Assembly: GCF_028750675.1 (NCBI RefSeq)
Contig: NZ_JAQQPZ010000002.1
Coordinates: 187,800-251,799 of the forward strand
Origin: Shewanella metallivivens
GTDB taxonomy: Bacteria > Pseudomonadota > Gammaproteobacteria > Enterobacterales > Shewanellaceae
DNA: 64,000 bases
Reading direction: 5' to 3'
Of this stretch, positions 55,211-64,000 are shown in pieces (within the stretch, counting starts at the first letter, position 1; the number at the start of each line of letters is the position of its first letter). A program made the position numbers and the translations under genes. The notes below the pieces were generated by a model that was not told where the DNA came from, did no database searches, and was given only the letters and a program-made list of their open reading frames with translations.

Positions 55211-55591
55211 GCCGATTTAATCGCCGATAAGATAAAGGTGATATGATAATTCGACATAAATATTTAATAATTAAATTATAGGCTTAATCGCATATTTTGC
55301 GATTATTATAAAATGTGATAGCGATCAAAAAATGCTTGATCATGTAGTAAAATTAGTATGTTATATGCTGAATTTGCGCCAAATAACCGACATATTATTC
55401 AGTTGAGTTAGCGCTTCATTACGGTTAGTCATAAGGAATGAGATCGCGATTACTGATTAACATCGTACTAACCTTTTTCGGTTTAGGTTATAAAATAATA
55501 AACCAGAAGCACATAACAGTTCACGTATTATCGTGAAGCACATTGCAAGTGTTGCTACTTATTGCAGTGTTATTAAAAGAAGGAATCAAAT
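55211..55591. other. AT-rich upstream region of the antiporter gene
   Basis: No gene or convincing operator is seen; the stretch probably holds the promoter of the next gene, which has AGAAGGAA in front of its ATG. Inverted-repeat-like TTGATCATG lies near 55340. Confidence 0.5.
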
Positions 55592-57766
55592 ATGGTTGAA
55601 CACATTACAGGCATGCTGGCATTGATCGGTGTGTTGTCGCTTTTGTGTCAATGGGTGGGTTGGAAGTTACGTTTACCTGCTATTTTACCGCTACTACTTT
55701 GCGGTTTATTGTTAGGTCCAGGTCTAGGTATTTTAAATCCTGACGAGATTTTTGGCGACTTACTCTTCCCAATTATTTCATTAGGTGTTGCGGTCATTCT
55801 TTTTGAAGGCGCACTGACCCTAAACTTTAAAGAAATTAAAGATCACGGCCGTATGGTCACCAATCTGGTCAGTATTGGTGCATTAGTTACCTGGCTCGTG
55901 ATAGTCCCTGCTGCGCACTTTTTAATGGGCTTTGAGTGGAGTATTGCCGCATTATTTGGGGCCTTAGTGGTGGTCACTGGCCCGACCGTAATTGTGCCAA
56001 TGCTACGTACTGTTCAACCAAAATCTAACCTTGCCAGCATTTTGCGTTGGGAAGGTATTGTGATTGACCCCATTGGCGCCCTAATGGCGGTTTTGGTGTT
56101 TGAGTATATTGCGGTATCGAACGATCCGACGACCCATGTATTGCATGCCCTTGGCTTAACCTTAGTCATTGGTTTTGGTTTAGGTGCTGTTGCAGGGTAT
56201 TTGACGGGTCTGGCTATACGTAAAAACTTATTCCCGCATTACTTACTCAATACCGCAGTATTAACCATTATGCTAGGGGTGTTTGTTGGTTCTAACTTAA
56301 TACAGCATGAGTCAGGTTTATTAACGGTAACTGTGATGGGTATTTTACTGGCTAACATGCGCGGCGTAGATATTGCCGACATTTTAGAATTTAAAGAAAC
56401 CCTCACCGTACTGCTGATCTCGGCATTGTTTATTTTACTGGCGGCGCGTTTAGATTCAGGTGCCATGCTCGATCTTGGCTTTGGCGGTATTGCTGTTTTA
56501 TTAGTGGTGATGTTTGTCGCAAGGCCGTTAAGTATTTGGATTTCGGGGCTCGGCACTAATTTATCGTCAAAAGATAAGTGGTTTTTAAGTTGGGTTGCAC
56601 CAAGAGGTATTGTTGCGGCAGCGATTTCATCATTATTTGCCATTAAACTTGAAGCGGTTGGCCTTGAAGGCGCAAGCTCTATCGTCCCATTAGTGTTTTT
56701 AATCATTATTGGTACCGTTGTTATTCAGAGTTTAACCGCGGGGCGTTGGGCAAAATATTTGGGCGTGAAAGAAGGCTCAAACCAGGGGTTATTAATTTTC
56801 GGTGCGTCTAAGTTTTCACGTGAACTTGCAAAAGTCTTAATGTCTAAAAACATCAAAGTGGTGTTGGCCGACAATAACTGGGACAGTATTCGTCAGGCTC
56901 GTATGGAAAACATCCCGGTGTACTTTGGTAACCCAGCCTCTGAGCACGCTGAAACCTATATGGACTTAAGCGGTGTCGGTCGCGTGCTAGTGATGTCACC
57001 TTATCGCCAGTTAAACCCATTAGTGACCTTCTATTTCCAGGACTTATTGGGCGTTGAAAAGGTATATGGTTTAAACAATGCCGACAGCGGCAGTGCACGT
57101 CACCAGTTGTCTGAGTCGTATTTAAAGCGTTTGTGTTTGTTTGGTGAAAACATCTCGTATGCCAAAATTGCCAGTTTAATGGCCAAGGGCGCAGTGTTAA
57201 AAGTCACTAATATTACTGAAAACTTTACTTATGAGCATTTCAAAAAACGTTACGGTGAAACGGCTATGCCTTTAGTTTATTTAACTAAAGAAGGTAAAGT
57301 TAAAGTGCTTTCTGGTGCTGGTCCGTTTGACTATCCGGTTGGGATTGAGTTGATAAGCTTGCTACCACAAGAAGCCCAAGACCAAGCGGTTATTCAACGT
57401 GCATTAGATGACGAGGCCGACCGTAAAGCAAAAGCATTAGCCGAAGCTGAAGCGAAAGCCGCTGCAGAAGCCCGTGCCATCCGTGAAGCGGAAGAAGCTG
57501 AACAACGTGCAATTGAAAAAGCACGCCGTAAAGAAGAAGAGTTAGCACAGTTTGAAGAGCAAGAAAAAGCGCGACTGCTTGCTGAAGAAGAGGCTGCTTT
57601 AGTTAAAAAAGAAGCGGCTGAATTAGCCAAAGAACTGGCAGCTGAAGATAAAGCGAAAAAAGCGGCTGCTCAAGCCGCATCAGAAAGCGCTGATGAATCA
57701 ACCCAAGTAGAATCGCCTACCGAAGAAGATAAGCCAGCACAATCAACTGACCCTAAAACGATTTAA
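55592..57766 (+). CDS. CPA1-type Na+/H+ antiporter with TrkA-N-like and charged C-terminal tail
   Basis: The 724-aa protein has about 12 membrane helices (1-395) with CPA motifs TGPTVIVPML, EGIVIDPIGAL and SWVAPRGIVAAAISSLFA. Residues about 400-530 (GLLIFGASKFSRELAKVLMSKNIKVVLADNN) form a TrkA-N/RCK-like nucleotide-binding domain. The last 120 residues (about 605-724) are a long Ala/Glu/Lys-rich helix and a disordered end. Probably exports Na+ or K+ in exchange for protons, gated by nucleotide. Single-gene unit with a strong terminator. Confidence 0.85.
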   Translation: MVEHITGMLALIGVLSLLCQWVGWKLRLPAILPLLLCGLLLGPGLGILNPDEIFGDLLFPIISLGVAVILFEGALTLNFKEIKDHGRMVTNLVSIGALVTWLVIVPAAHFLMGFEWSIAALFGALVVVTGPTVIVPMLRTVQPKSNLASILRWEGIVIDPIGALMAVLVFEYIAVSNDPTTHVLHALGLTLVIGFGLGAVAGYLTGLAIRKNLFPHYLLNTAVLTIMLGVFVGSNLIQHESGLLTVTVMGILLANMRGVDIADILEFKETLTVLLISALFILLAARLDSGAMLDLGFGGIAVLLVVMFVARPLSIWISGLGTNLSSKDKWFLSWVAPRGIVAAAISSLFAIKLEAVGLEGASSIVPLVFLIIIGTVVIQSLTAGRWAKYLGVKEGSNQGLLIFGASKFSRELAKVLMSKNIKVVLADNNWDSIRQARMENIPVYFGNPASEHAETYMDLSGVGRVLVMSPYRQLNPLVTFYFQDLLGVEKVYGLNNADSGSARHQLSESYLKRLCLFGENISYAKIASLMAKGAVLKVTNITENFTYEHFKKRYGETAMPLVYLTKEGKVKVLSGAGPFDYPVGIELISLLPQEAQDQAVIQRALDDEADRKAKALAEAEAKAAAEARAIREAEEAEQRAIEKARRKEEELAQFEEQEKARLLAEEEAALVKKEAAELAKELAAEDKAKKAAAQAASESADESTQVESPTEEDKPAQSTDPKTI

Positions 57767-57781
57767 TCGTTAGCCGGTAAC

Positions 57782-57816
57782 AAAAAAGGCTTAGCAGTGA
57801 TTGCTAAGCCTTTTTT
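57782..57816. terminator. Bidirectional terminator
   Basis: AAAAAAGGCTTAGCA and TGCTAAGCCTTTTTT form a perfect long stem with loop GTGAT between the antiporter gene and the leftward bcp. Confidence 0.9.
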
Positions 57817-57849
57817 ATTGGGTTTTCCAATATGAGGTTGTACTGGACG

Positions 57850-58317
57850 TTATTCAGCTAACGTTGTAAGCACGACTTCGTGATGGTTTTTGGTTTTAAA
57901 CTTATTCAGCACATGGCTAATTTTGCCATCGGTGCCTACGATAAAGCTTAGACGATGAATCCCATCATATATTTTACCCATGAACTTTTTTTCGCCCCAT
58001 ACGCCAAACGCATCTGCTACAGCGTGGTCTTCGTCACTGAGTAACGTAAAATTGAGCGCTTGTTTATCAGCAAACTTAGCCAGTTTAGCGACGGGGTCTG
58101 GGCTGATACCCAATACGGTGACGTTTAGGTCGTCAAGCTGTGCTTTAACGTCTCGTAAGCCTTGAGCTTGTACAGTACAACCTGGGGTAGAGGCTTTAGG
58201 GTAAAAATACACAAGCACAGGACCGTGGGTTAATGCTTGTTGTAATGATACTGTTTCACCAGCTTGGTTTTGCAAACTAAAATGAGGAGCGATGTCGCCT
58301 ACGCTTAGGGTGTTCAT
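57850..58317 (-). CDS. bcp: Thioredoxin-dependent thiol peroxidase Bcp
   Basis: The 155-aa protein has the Bcp/PrxQ pattern VYFYPKASTPGCTVQAQGLRD, with peroxidatic Cys47. The position where E. coli Bcp has its resolving Cys (five residues on) is Gln52, so this is a one-Cys type. The remaining motif HAVADAFGVWGEKKFMGKIYDG is typical. It reduces organic and hydrogen peroxide. It is downstream of gcvR, both leftward, as in E. coli. Confidence 0.9.
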   Translation of the reverse strand: MNTLSVGDIAPHFSLQNQAGETVSLQQALTHGPVLVYFYPKASTPGCTVQAQGLRDVKAQLDDLNVTVLGISPDPVAKLAKFADKQALNFTLLSDEDHAVADAFGVWGEKKFMGKIYDGIHRLSFIVGTDGKISHVLNKFKTKNHHEVVLTTLAE

Positions 58318-58394
58318 GATTTTTCCTTATCAGGTAATTTGCAGACAATACGATGCAATGACGAGCGAGGTTCAACTCAAGCTGAACCAGACTG

Positions 58395-58931
58395 CTAAGG
58401 TGCTGCAATGCCTTGCATGCGCTTAATGGTACATTCTAAAGACATTGACTCAGCCAGCTCATGGATACTTTTTTCAAGCATCAGTAAGTCAACTTTATCG
58501 GGAATATTGATCGCCAATAAAATGGACTGTGTTTTGAGATTGTCGTTATCGTCGGCATGAGAACGAACAGCGGCAAGATCTAAGCCTCTTTCGGCTAAAA
58601 ATTGGGTTATGATTTTCATCGAGCCACGTTGGTCTTCACCGTTGAAAATGACTTCTATCCGCGAAATAAAGTTTTTAGGCGTGTGTTTAGAAGTGCGCTT
58701 CATTACCGTCATTAGCTCAAGTTCTACACTGAGACTGGGTAATAAACTTTCAATTTTAGTGATTGCTGCCCACGAGCCAGATATCATCATAATTAGGGTA
58801 AATTCATTCCCAAATAACGCCATACGACTGTCGACGATATCGCACTCACATTCACTAGCTAAACGCGCTAAACGACTCACTAAACCAGGACGGTCAGCGC
58901 CCATTGCCGTAACGACCAGGTAGTTGGTCAT
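58395..58931 (-). CDS. gcvR: Glycine cleavage system regulator GcvR (double ACT domain)
   Basis: The 178-aa protein has two ACT domains (about 4-75 and 90-165): YLVVTAMGADRPGLVSRLARLASECECDIVDSRM and SRIEVIFNGEDQRGSMKIITQFLAERGLDL. E. coli GcvR binds GcvA in the absence of glycine and blocks activation of gcvTHP. The gene is divergent from dapA and upstream of bcp, the same order as in E. coli, which supports the name. No DNA-binding domain, as expected. Confidence 0.85.
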   Translation of the reverse strand: MTNYLVVTAMGADRPGLVSRLARLASECECDIVDSRMALFGNEFTLIMMISGSWAAITKIESLLPSLSVELELMTVMKRTSKHTPKNFISRIEVIFNGEDQRGSMKIITQFLAERGLDLAAVRSHADDNDNLKTQSILLAINIPDKVDLLMLEKSIHELAESMSLECTIKRMQGIAAP

Positions 58932-59213
58932 GGATTTTCCTCACTGTCGATATCTTGTTGCGAAAACGCCTACTTAAGCTCTGCGTTTATATGCGGGAGC
59001 TAATGCTAACATTTAACCGCAAAACACCTCAAGATACTAACTCATATCGGTCACATTAATACGATTATTTTTTACTAGAACAGGTCGAAAAATGCTAGCT
59101 TATACCTGTGTAAAGAGCATAAGTGAGTTATTTCGGAGATTGCTTGCCGTAGTGCTTGTCATTAGTGGTTGGCATCAGTAACATAGCGAATCCTGAAAAC
59201 TTGGGGAAGATAG

Positions 59214-60095
59214 ATGATAAACGGAAGCATCGTAGCCTTAATCACACCAATGAATAGTGATGGCACAATAGATTATGCAAGTCTTGAACGGCTTGTTGAG
59301 TTTCATATCGAAGAAGGCACAGATGCCATTGTGGCAGTCGGTACGACCGGTGAGTCGGCGACGTTGCCAATGAAAGAGCATGCTGCAGTCGTGGCTCAAA
59401 CCGTTAAATTTGCCTCAGGTCGAGTCCCTGTGATTGGCGGTAATGGCGCCAACGCGACCGCAGAAGCCATAGAATTAACAAAGTCTCTGCAAGATACCGG
59501 TGTTGCAGCAATGCTTGGTGTAACCCCTTATTACAATAAGCCTACTCCTAAGGGATTAATTGCTCATTACAAGGCCGTGGCTGCGTGTACTGATATTCCA
59601 CAGATTTTATATAATGTGCCAGGGCGCACTTCCGTGGACATGAAACCTGAAACCGTGGCGGAATTAGCCGGCGTCAGTAACATTATTGGTGTCAAGGAAG
59701 CGACTGGCGATGTTAGCCGTGTTGCACGTTTACGTGAGCTATGTGGCGAAGACTTTTTGCTTTACAGCGGCGATGATGGCACAGCCCGTGAGTTTTTATT
59801 ACTGGGTGGTAATGGTGTTATTTCGGTTGCCAATAATGTGGTTCCACGTGCGTTTAAAGCCATGTGTGACGCAGCATTAGCTAAAGATGCTCAATTAGCG
59901 AAAACGATTGATGAGCCGCTAACAGGTTTATACAGTTCTTTATTTTGTGAAGCCAATCCTATCCCTGTTAAATGGGCGGTTCATCAAATGGGCTTGATCT
60001 CTCATGGGCATATTCGTTTGCCTTTAACTGAACTTTCAGAGCAGTTTCATGGTCTGTTAATAGAAACAATGAAACAAGCCCAGATAAAGGTATAA
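59214..60095 (+). CDS. dapA: 4-hydroxy-tetrahydrodipicolinate synthase DapA
   Basis: The 293-aa TIM-barrel enzyme is the same length as E. coli DapA (292). Motifs: [29 protein letters not shown] with the catalytic Tyr, [13 protein letters not shown] and Schiff-base Lys in [13 protein letters not shown]. It condenses pyruvate with aspartate semialdehyde for lysine and diaminopimelate. GGGGAAGATAG precedes ATG. bamC follows 7 bp downstream, one operon. Confidence 0.95.
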   Translation: MINGSIVALITPMNSDGTIDYASLERLVEFHIEEGTDAIVAVGTTGESATLPMKEHAAVVAQTVKFASGRVPVIGGNGANATAEAIELTKSLQDTGVAAMLGVTPYYNKPTPKGLIAHYKAVAACTDIPQILYNVPGRTSVDMKPETVAELAGVSNIIGVKEATGDVSRVARLRELCGEDFLLYSGDDGTAREFLLLGGNGVISVANNVVPRAFKAMCDAALAKDAQLAKTIDEPLTGLYSSLFCEANPIPVKWAVHQMGLISHGHIRLPLTELSEQFHGLLIETMKQAQIKV

Positions 60096-60102
60096 TAAAT
60101 TC

Positions 60103-61278
60103 ATGTTAAAGAAAGTCACTCCGTTACTTCTTGTTGCAGCTGTTTCAGCTTGCAGTACCCCAATTGAACGTCGTCAGGCGAATGGCTCTGATGAGTTTAT
60201 CAATGCCGAAACAACACCAAAATTAACGATACCTGAAGGATTAAATACACCGACTTACAGCAAGGAATATGATATTCCATCTGTAGGGGTTAAGGTTGAT
60301 AAATCGTTAATTGGAAAAAGACTGGATATCCGTGCACCACTACAAGTACTGCCAATGGCTGAAGGCACTCATATTGAAGAAACAAGTGACAACATTCGTG
60401 TTGTAATTGATTCAATTGAAAGTACTACTGATCTTAAGCAAGAAATATTTGATGTTATCAAAGGCTACTTGTCGCATAACAATATGGCTATTCGTGCTGA
60501 AGATTACGAATCAGGTGTGATTGAAACAGATTGGATTGAACACGAAGAAGTGATCGAGTCTAATTGGTGGGGCAGCGATAAAGTCTACACCTTGCGTCAA
60601 CGTTATCGTTATAATATTGATGTTAAGCCACACGGTCGCTCTGGCAGTGCTTTAATTAGTTTGCTTGAACATGAAGAATTCTATGACGGCGAAGATCAAA
60701 AAATCTTACTGAGTGGTGACGACAAACGTCGTTACACCACTGATATGCTTAACAATGCCATTAGCTATATGAGCATTGAGCGTGACAGAGCAATCCGCGC
60801 TGCGCGTATTAAGCAAAGCCTTGGGATTAAAGTTGATTTAATCACTGGTGGTGTTGATGACCCAGCATACTGGTTAGCTGATGCGAATTATAATTCCGTT
60901 TGGAATCGTTTACGTATAGTACTACCCGAAATGGGCTTTGATGTGGTTGATATGGACTCCAGCAAAGGCTTATTCTTTATTAGTCTAGAAGAAAGCGGCG
61001 GTTTCTGGAGCTCGTTATGGTCTGATGAAAAGCTCACATTGAAAAAGGGCAACTATCGTTTACTGCTTGAAGAGACTGATAACCCTGAGCAAACAAAAAT
61101 ATTATTGCATGATGTAGAAGATAATAAACTAGACAATGAAGCGATCACTGAAGTGTACCAAGTGCTTTCAGACTTAATGCAAGAAGATCGTAAAATCTCT
61201 GACAGTTCACAACGTCAAGCACCAGTGCAACGTGAAGAGCGTGGCGAAGGTGGTAAGAAGGGCGGTCAAAGACCCTAA
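60103..61278 (+). CDS. bamC: Outer-membrane assembly lipoprotein BamC
   Basis: The 391-aa protein begins MLKKVTPLLLVAAVSAC with the lipidated Cys17, followed by a long unstructured N-terminal part (about 18-95) that in E. coli BamC contacts BamD. Two helix-grip domains follow, with VIETDWIEHEE and later AYWLADANYNSVWNRLRI. It is part of the BamABCDE complex. Length is a little more than E. coli BamC (344 aa), with a Gly/Lys/Arg-rich tail. It is in an operon with dapA, as in E. coli. A terminator follows. Confidence 0.9.
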   Translation: MLKKVTPLLLVAAVSACSTPIERRQANGSDEFINAETTPKLTIPEGLNTPTYSKEYDIPSVGVKVDKSLIGKRLDIRAPLQVLPMAEGTHIEETSDNIRVVIDSIESTTDLKQEIFDVIKGYLSHNNMAIRAEDYESGVIETDWIEHEEVIESNWWGSDKVYTLRQRYRYNIDVKPHGRSGSALISLLEHEEFYDGEDQKILLSGDDKRRYTTDMLNNAISYMSIERDRAIRAARIKQSLGIKVDLITGGVDDPAYWLADANYNSVWNRLRIVLPEMGFDVVDMDSSKGLFFISLEESGGFWSSLWSDEKLTLKKGNYRLLLEETDNPEQTKILLHDVEDNKLDNEAITEVYQVLSDLMQEDRKISDSSQRQAPVQREERGEGGKKGGQRP

Positions 61279-61299
61279 GTGATTTAGTTTGTCGGTTAA

Positions 61300-61329
61300 A
61301 AAAGACGCATTGATGCGTCTTTTTTTTTA
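61300..61329 (+). terminator. Rho-independent terminator after bamC
   Basis: AAAGACGCAT and ATGCGTCTTT form a stem around TG, followed by a run of T residues. Confidence 0.85.
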
Positions 61330-61609
61330 AGCTAATTGTCACAATATGTGTCTATTGTAAGCTATTTGTAACAAGTTAACCTGTGATGATTGGCCTTAAA
61401 CGAGATTCGATGCATTTTTATGCGCAATTTATGCGTTTATTGTGCATAAGTTGTATGTTTGTTGCGTAAGCCAACAAGGTGAACCACTTGTTATGTAAAT
61501 TCGTAATATGACCGCGCAAGTAAAACGCCTTGAAGCATGCGGTTTGCTGAGTACAATCTCTATTATTAACAATAAATATTCATTTTCCCTGGATGGTTAC
61601 GGACAAACA

Positions 61610-62692
61610 ATGAAAAAAATATTCTTACTGATCGCGATAGTGGTCATTGCGTTGTTGGGTTACAACTCATTTGTGCCTCAAAAGGCTCAAACCCAACGGC
61701 CAAGACCGATACCAAACGTAGTGGTGGCAAAAGTTGAAGTGATGCCGATCCGTGATGAAGTTGAAGCCTTAGGTACCGGAAGGGCATATGAATCGATTAT
61801 CGTGACATCAAAAGTGTCTGAAATCGTAGATGAAATTAATTTTGATGATGGCGATATCGTAAAAAAAGGTGCCGTGTTAGTGCGGTTACGTAACGATGAA
61901 CAAAAAGCCAAAGTGGTAGCAGCTGAAGTTAAGTTAACTGAAAACCTCCGTGAACTTGAGCGTATTCGTTCACTGGTAAGCAGTAAAACCATTGCAGAAT
62001 TGGAACGTGACCGTTTACAAAGCCTTATCGACACTACTCGTGCCGAAGTTGCGCAAGCTAAAGCAGCGTTAAACGATCGTATTATTTCAGCGCCTTTTGC
62101 AGGCCGTCTCGGTTTACGTCAGGTTAGCATGGGCAGTTTAGTCACTCCTGGTGAGCAAATCAGCACTTTAGATGATGTGAGTAAAATCAAATTAGATTTT
62201 TCTGTTCCTGAGCGCTTTATTCAAGAGCTTCAACCTGGAAAACTCGTTGAAGCAAGCGCGGTTGCTTATCCAGATCGGATATTTAAAGGGGTTGTGACCT
62301 CTATAGACAGTCGTGTTAACCCAGAAACACGTGCTGTGATTGTACGTGCTGTGTTGCCCAACTCAGATCTTAGCCTTCTTCCTGGCATGTTAATGAAAGT
62401 GAAGCTGATTAAACAAAGCCGTGAAGCGCTTTTATTGCCTGAAGCCGCGGTCATTCCTATTCAAAGCAAACACTTTGTTTATGTCGTTGGCGCTGACAAT
62501 AAAGTGATTCAACAGCAAGTGACATTAGGGATCCGTTCAAGAGGTTGGGTTGAAATTACAGAAGGGCTTGATATTGGTCAGCAGGTGATTATTCGCGGCA
62601 TCTTAAAAGTACGTCCGGGTGATGAAGTTAAAGTTCAACAAGCAGAAAACTTTAAATTTGCACAAGTCGAAGATATGGAGAAGTCAGCATGA
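61610..62692 (+). CDS. RND efflux periplasmic adaptor (membrane fusion protein)
   Basis: The ATG at 61610 (MKKIFLLIAIVVIALLGYNSF) is chosen; the frame is open from 61508, but upstream residues look non-coding. The 360-aa protein has an N-terminal membrane anchor, no lipobox, a biotinyl-lipoyl domain with EINFDDGDIVKKGAVLVRLRND, a short coiled-coil hairpin, DRIISAPFAGRLGLRQVSMGSLVTPG, and a beta-barrel/membrane-proximal domain. It links an inner-membrane RND pump to an outer-membrane channel. The pump gene overlaps its stop by 4 bp. Confidence 0.85.
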   Translation: MKKIFLLIAIVVIALLGYNSFVPQKAQTQRPRPIPNVVVAKVEVMPIRDEVEALGTGRAYESIIVTSKVSEIVDEINFDDGDIVKKGAVLVRLRNDEQKAKVVAAEVKLTENLRELERIRSLVSSKTIAELERDRLQSLIDTTRAEVAQAKAALNDRIISAPFAGRLGLRQVSMGSLVTPGEQISTLDDVSKIKLDFSVPERFIQELQPGKLVEASAVAYPDRIFKGVVTSIDSRVNPETRAVIVRAVLPNSDLSLLPGMLMKVKLIKQSREALLLPEAAVIPIQSKHFVYVVGADNKVIQQQVTLGIRSRGWVEITEGLDIGQQVIIRGILKVRPGDEVKVQQAENFKFAQVEDMEKSA

Positions 62693-64000
62693 TATTAACT
62701 GACTTGTCTGTTAAACGGCCGGTTTTTGCATCTGTAATCAGCATTTTACTTATTGTTTTAGGCTTAGTGTCATTCGGAAAATTGCCACTGCGCGAATACC
62801 CTAATATTGACCCACCTATTGTCTCGGTCGAAACCAGCTATCGTGGTGCGAGTGCTTCGGTAGTCGAAAGCCGCATTACCCAGCTGATTGAAGATAGAAT
62901 TAGTGGTGTTGAAGGCATTCGCCAAATCAGTTCATCAAGCAGTGATGGACGTTCAAACGTGACGATAGAGTTTGATATTAATCGTGATATTGAAGCCGCG
63001 ACTAATGATGTACGTGACAGAGTTTCGGGTTTGTTAGAACAATTACCCGAAGAAGCCGATTCACCGTCTATTTACAAAGCTAACGGCAGCGATGAAGTGA
63101 TTATGTGGCTAAATTTGGTCTCTGATCAAATGGACACATTACAACTGACCGATTATGCCAACCGTTATTTAGTAGACCGTTTTTCGGTGATCGACGGTGT
63201 ATCAACACTTCGGTTAGGCGGTGGTAAAGTTTATGCGCTTCGGATTTGGATTGATCGTCAAGCGTTGGCTTCACGTAATCTTACCGTATCTGATGTTGAA
63301 GATGCATTACGTTCGGAAAACGTTGAATTACCCGCAGGTTCTATTGAATCTAAAGATCGTCATTTTACCGTTCGACTCGATCGGGTATTCAAAACAGCTG
63401 AAGATTTTTCTAACCTAGTGATCACTCAAGGCGATGACGGTTACTTAGTTAAACTTGCCGATGTGGCTAAAGTAGAAATTGGTTCAGAAGAAGAACGAAT
63501 TATCTTTAGAGGTAACAAAGAGTCCATGATTGGCTTAGGTGTCAGTAAGCAATCAACGGCGAATACGCTTGAAGTTGCCCGTGCCGCGAATGCCTTGGTT
63601 GATCAACTTAACCCTACATTACCAGCGGGTATGGAAATTAAACGCTCATACGATAGCTCGGTATTTATTGAAGCCTCGATTGACGAAGTTTATCAAACCC
63701 TGTTTATTGCCATGGTATTGGTCATTATTGTGATTTACCTGTTTCTAGGTTCTGTGCGGGCAATGTTAATCCCGGCAATTACGGTACCAGTGTCGTTACT
63801 GGCAACGTTTATCGTGCTTTATGCTTTGGGTTATACCATTAACTTATTGACCTTACTGGCGATGATTTTAGCCATTGGTATGGTGGTTGATGACGCGATT
63901 GTGATGTTAGAAAACATTCATCGCCGTATCGAAGAAGGTGACTCGCCATTAAAAGCCGCTTTCTTAGGCGCACGAGAAGTGGCCTTTGCCGTCGTTGCAA
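62689..64000 (+). CDS. RND efflux pump, HAE1-type (3' end outside window)
   Basis: The frame is open from ATG 62689 to the window edge (437 codons; such pumps are about 1,030 aa). MILTDLSVKRPVFASVISILL is the typical first helix; REYPNIDPPIVSVETSYRGAS, DPVRDRVSG-like DVRDRVSGL and the TM4 motif IGMVVDDAIVMLENIHRR with paired Asp residues for proton transfer are present. It exports drugs, dyes or lipids by proton antiport. ATGA overlap with the adaptor gene means translational coupling. Substrate unknown. Confidence 0.9.
   Translation, partial: MILTDLSVKRPVFASVISILLIVLGLVSFGKLPLREYPNIDPPIVSVETSYRGASASVVESRITQLIEDRISGVEGIRQISSSSSDGRSNVTIEFDINRDIEAATNDVRDRVSGLLEQLPEEADSPSIYKANGSDEVIMWLNLVSDQMDTLQLTDYANRYLVDRFSVIDGVSTLRLGGGKVYALRIWIDRQALASRNLTVSDVEDALRSENVELPAGSIESKDRHFTVRLDRVFKTAEDFSNLVITQGDDGYLVKLADVAKVEIGSEEERIIFRGNKESMIGLGVSKQSTANTLEVARAANALVDQLNPTLPAGMEIKRSYDSSVFIEASIDEVYQTLFIAMVLVIIVIYLFLGSVRAMLIPAITVPVSLLATFIVLYALGYTINLLTLLAMILAIGMVVDDAIVMLENIHRRIEEGDSPLKAAFLGAREVAFAVVA

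Noticed and set aside
55320-55350. TTGATCATG and GCGATCAAAAAATGC as an operator
   Set aside because: Weak symmetry and common sequence in AT-rich DNA.

Overview
The window looks like chromosomal DNA of a marine gammaproteobacterium close to Shewanella. The signs are the lldEFG L-lactate operon, the GntR-prpB-prpC-acnD-prpF methylcitrate operon, the bcp-gcvR / dapA-bamC block (same order as in E. coli), a RegB/RegA-type redox pair, and many c-di-GMP and LysR genes, all at low-to-moderate GC. No rRNA, tRNA or CRISPR was seen.

Layout. 0-7.4 kb: end of a circularly permuted ATP-grasp gene with its alpha-E partner, a small lipoprotein, a class I methyltransferase, and a FIST sensor gene next to a GGDEF/EAL gene. 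7.4-12.2 kb: a frameshifted relic, a leftward VTC polymerase - DUF4956 - phosphate-porin-like operon, and a stand-alone NAD(P)HX dehydratase. 12.5-28.2 kb: transport, redox and regulatory genes (MFS, peroxiredoxin, acyltransferase 3, HD-GYP, YgiD-type dioxygenase, PACE efflux, Dps, FAH-family hydratase, TetR, yellow/MRJP protein, alanine symporter) with several divergent LysR pairs. A 291-bp MITE-like element sits among two gene relics at 20.2-20.8 kb. 28.6-32.8 kb: RegB/RegA pair and a leftward mesX-mesD pair for folate-independent methionine synthesis.

32.8-39.1 kb is the accessory island. Inverted copies of a ~0.5-kb repeat family flank what reads as a tiny integron-cassette remnant without an integrase. 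It has two leftward cassette genes of unknown role (a 179-aa membrane protein and a DUF4238 protein) and recognisable attC sites. An intact plus-strand group II intron with its reverse transcriptase lies inside one attC site, and the decayed 3' end of a second intron lies at the same position of the next attC.

39.1-44.5 kb: long SelO-type pseudokinase, lipoprotein, and a SatD-DUF3307 operon preceded by three copies of the palindrome TTAGCC-N6-GGCTAA, then a candidate leftward small RNA. 44.5-47.2 kb: lldEFG. 47.3-55.2 kb: LysR, then the methylcitrate operon with two TTGTCGACAA operators in front. 55.6-64 kb: CPA1 antiporter with TrkA-N-like and charged tails, bcp and gcvR (leftward), dapA-bamC, and an RND efflux operon running off the window.

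How the genes fit together: lactate and propionate oxidation, redox control and efflux form the core metabolism visible here. The island is the only clearly acquired segment. Start codons were moved inside the longest ORF where a Shine-Dalgarno, signal peptide or family N-terminus argued for it. All family calls are by eye from the sequence.
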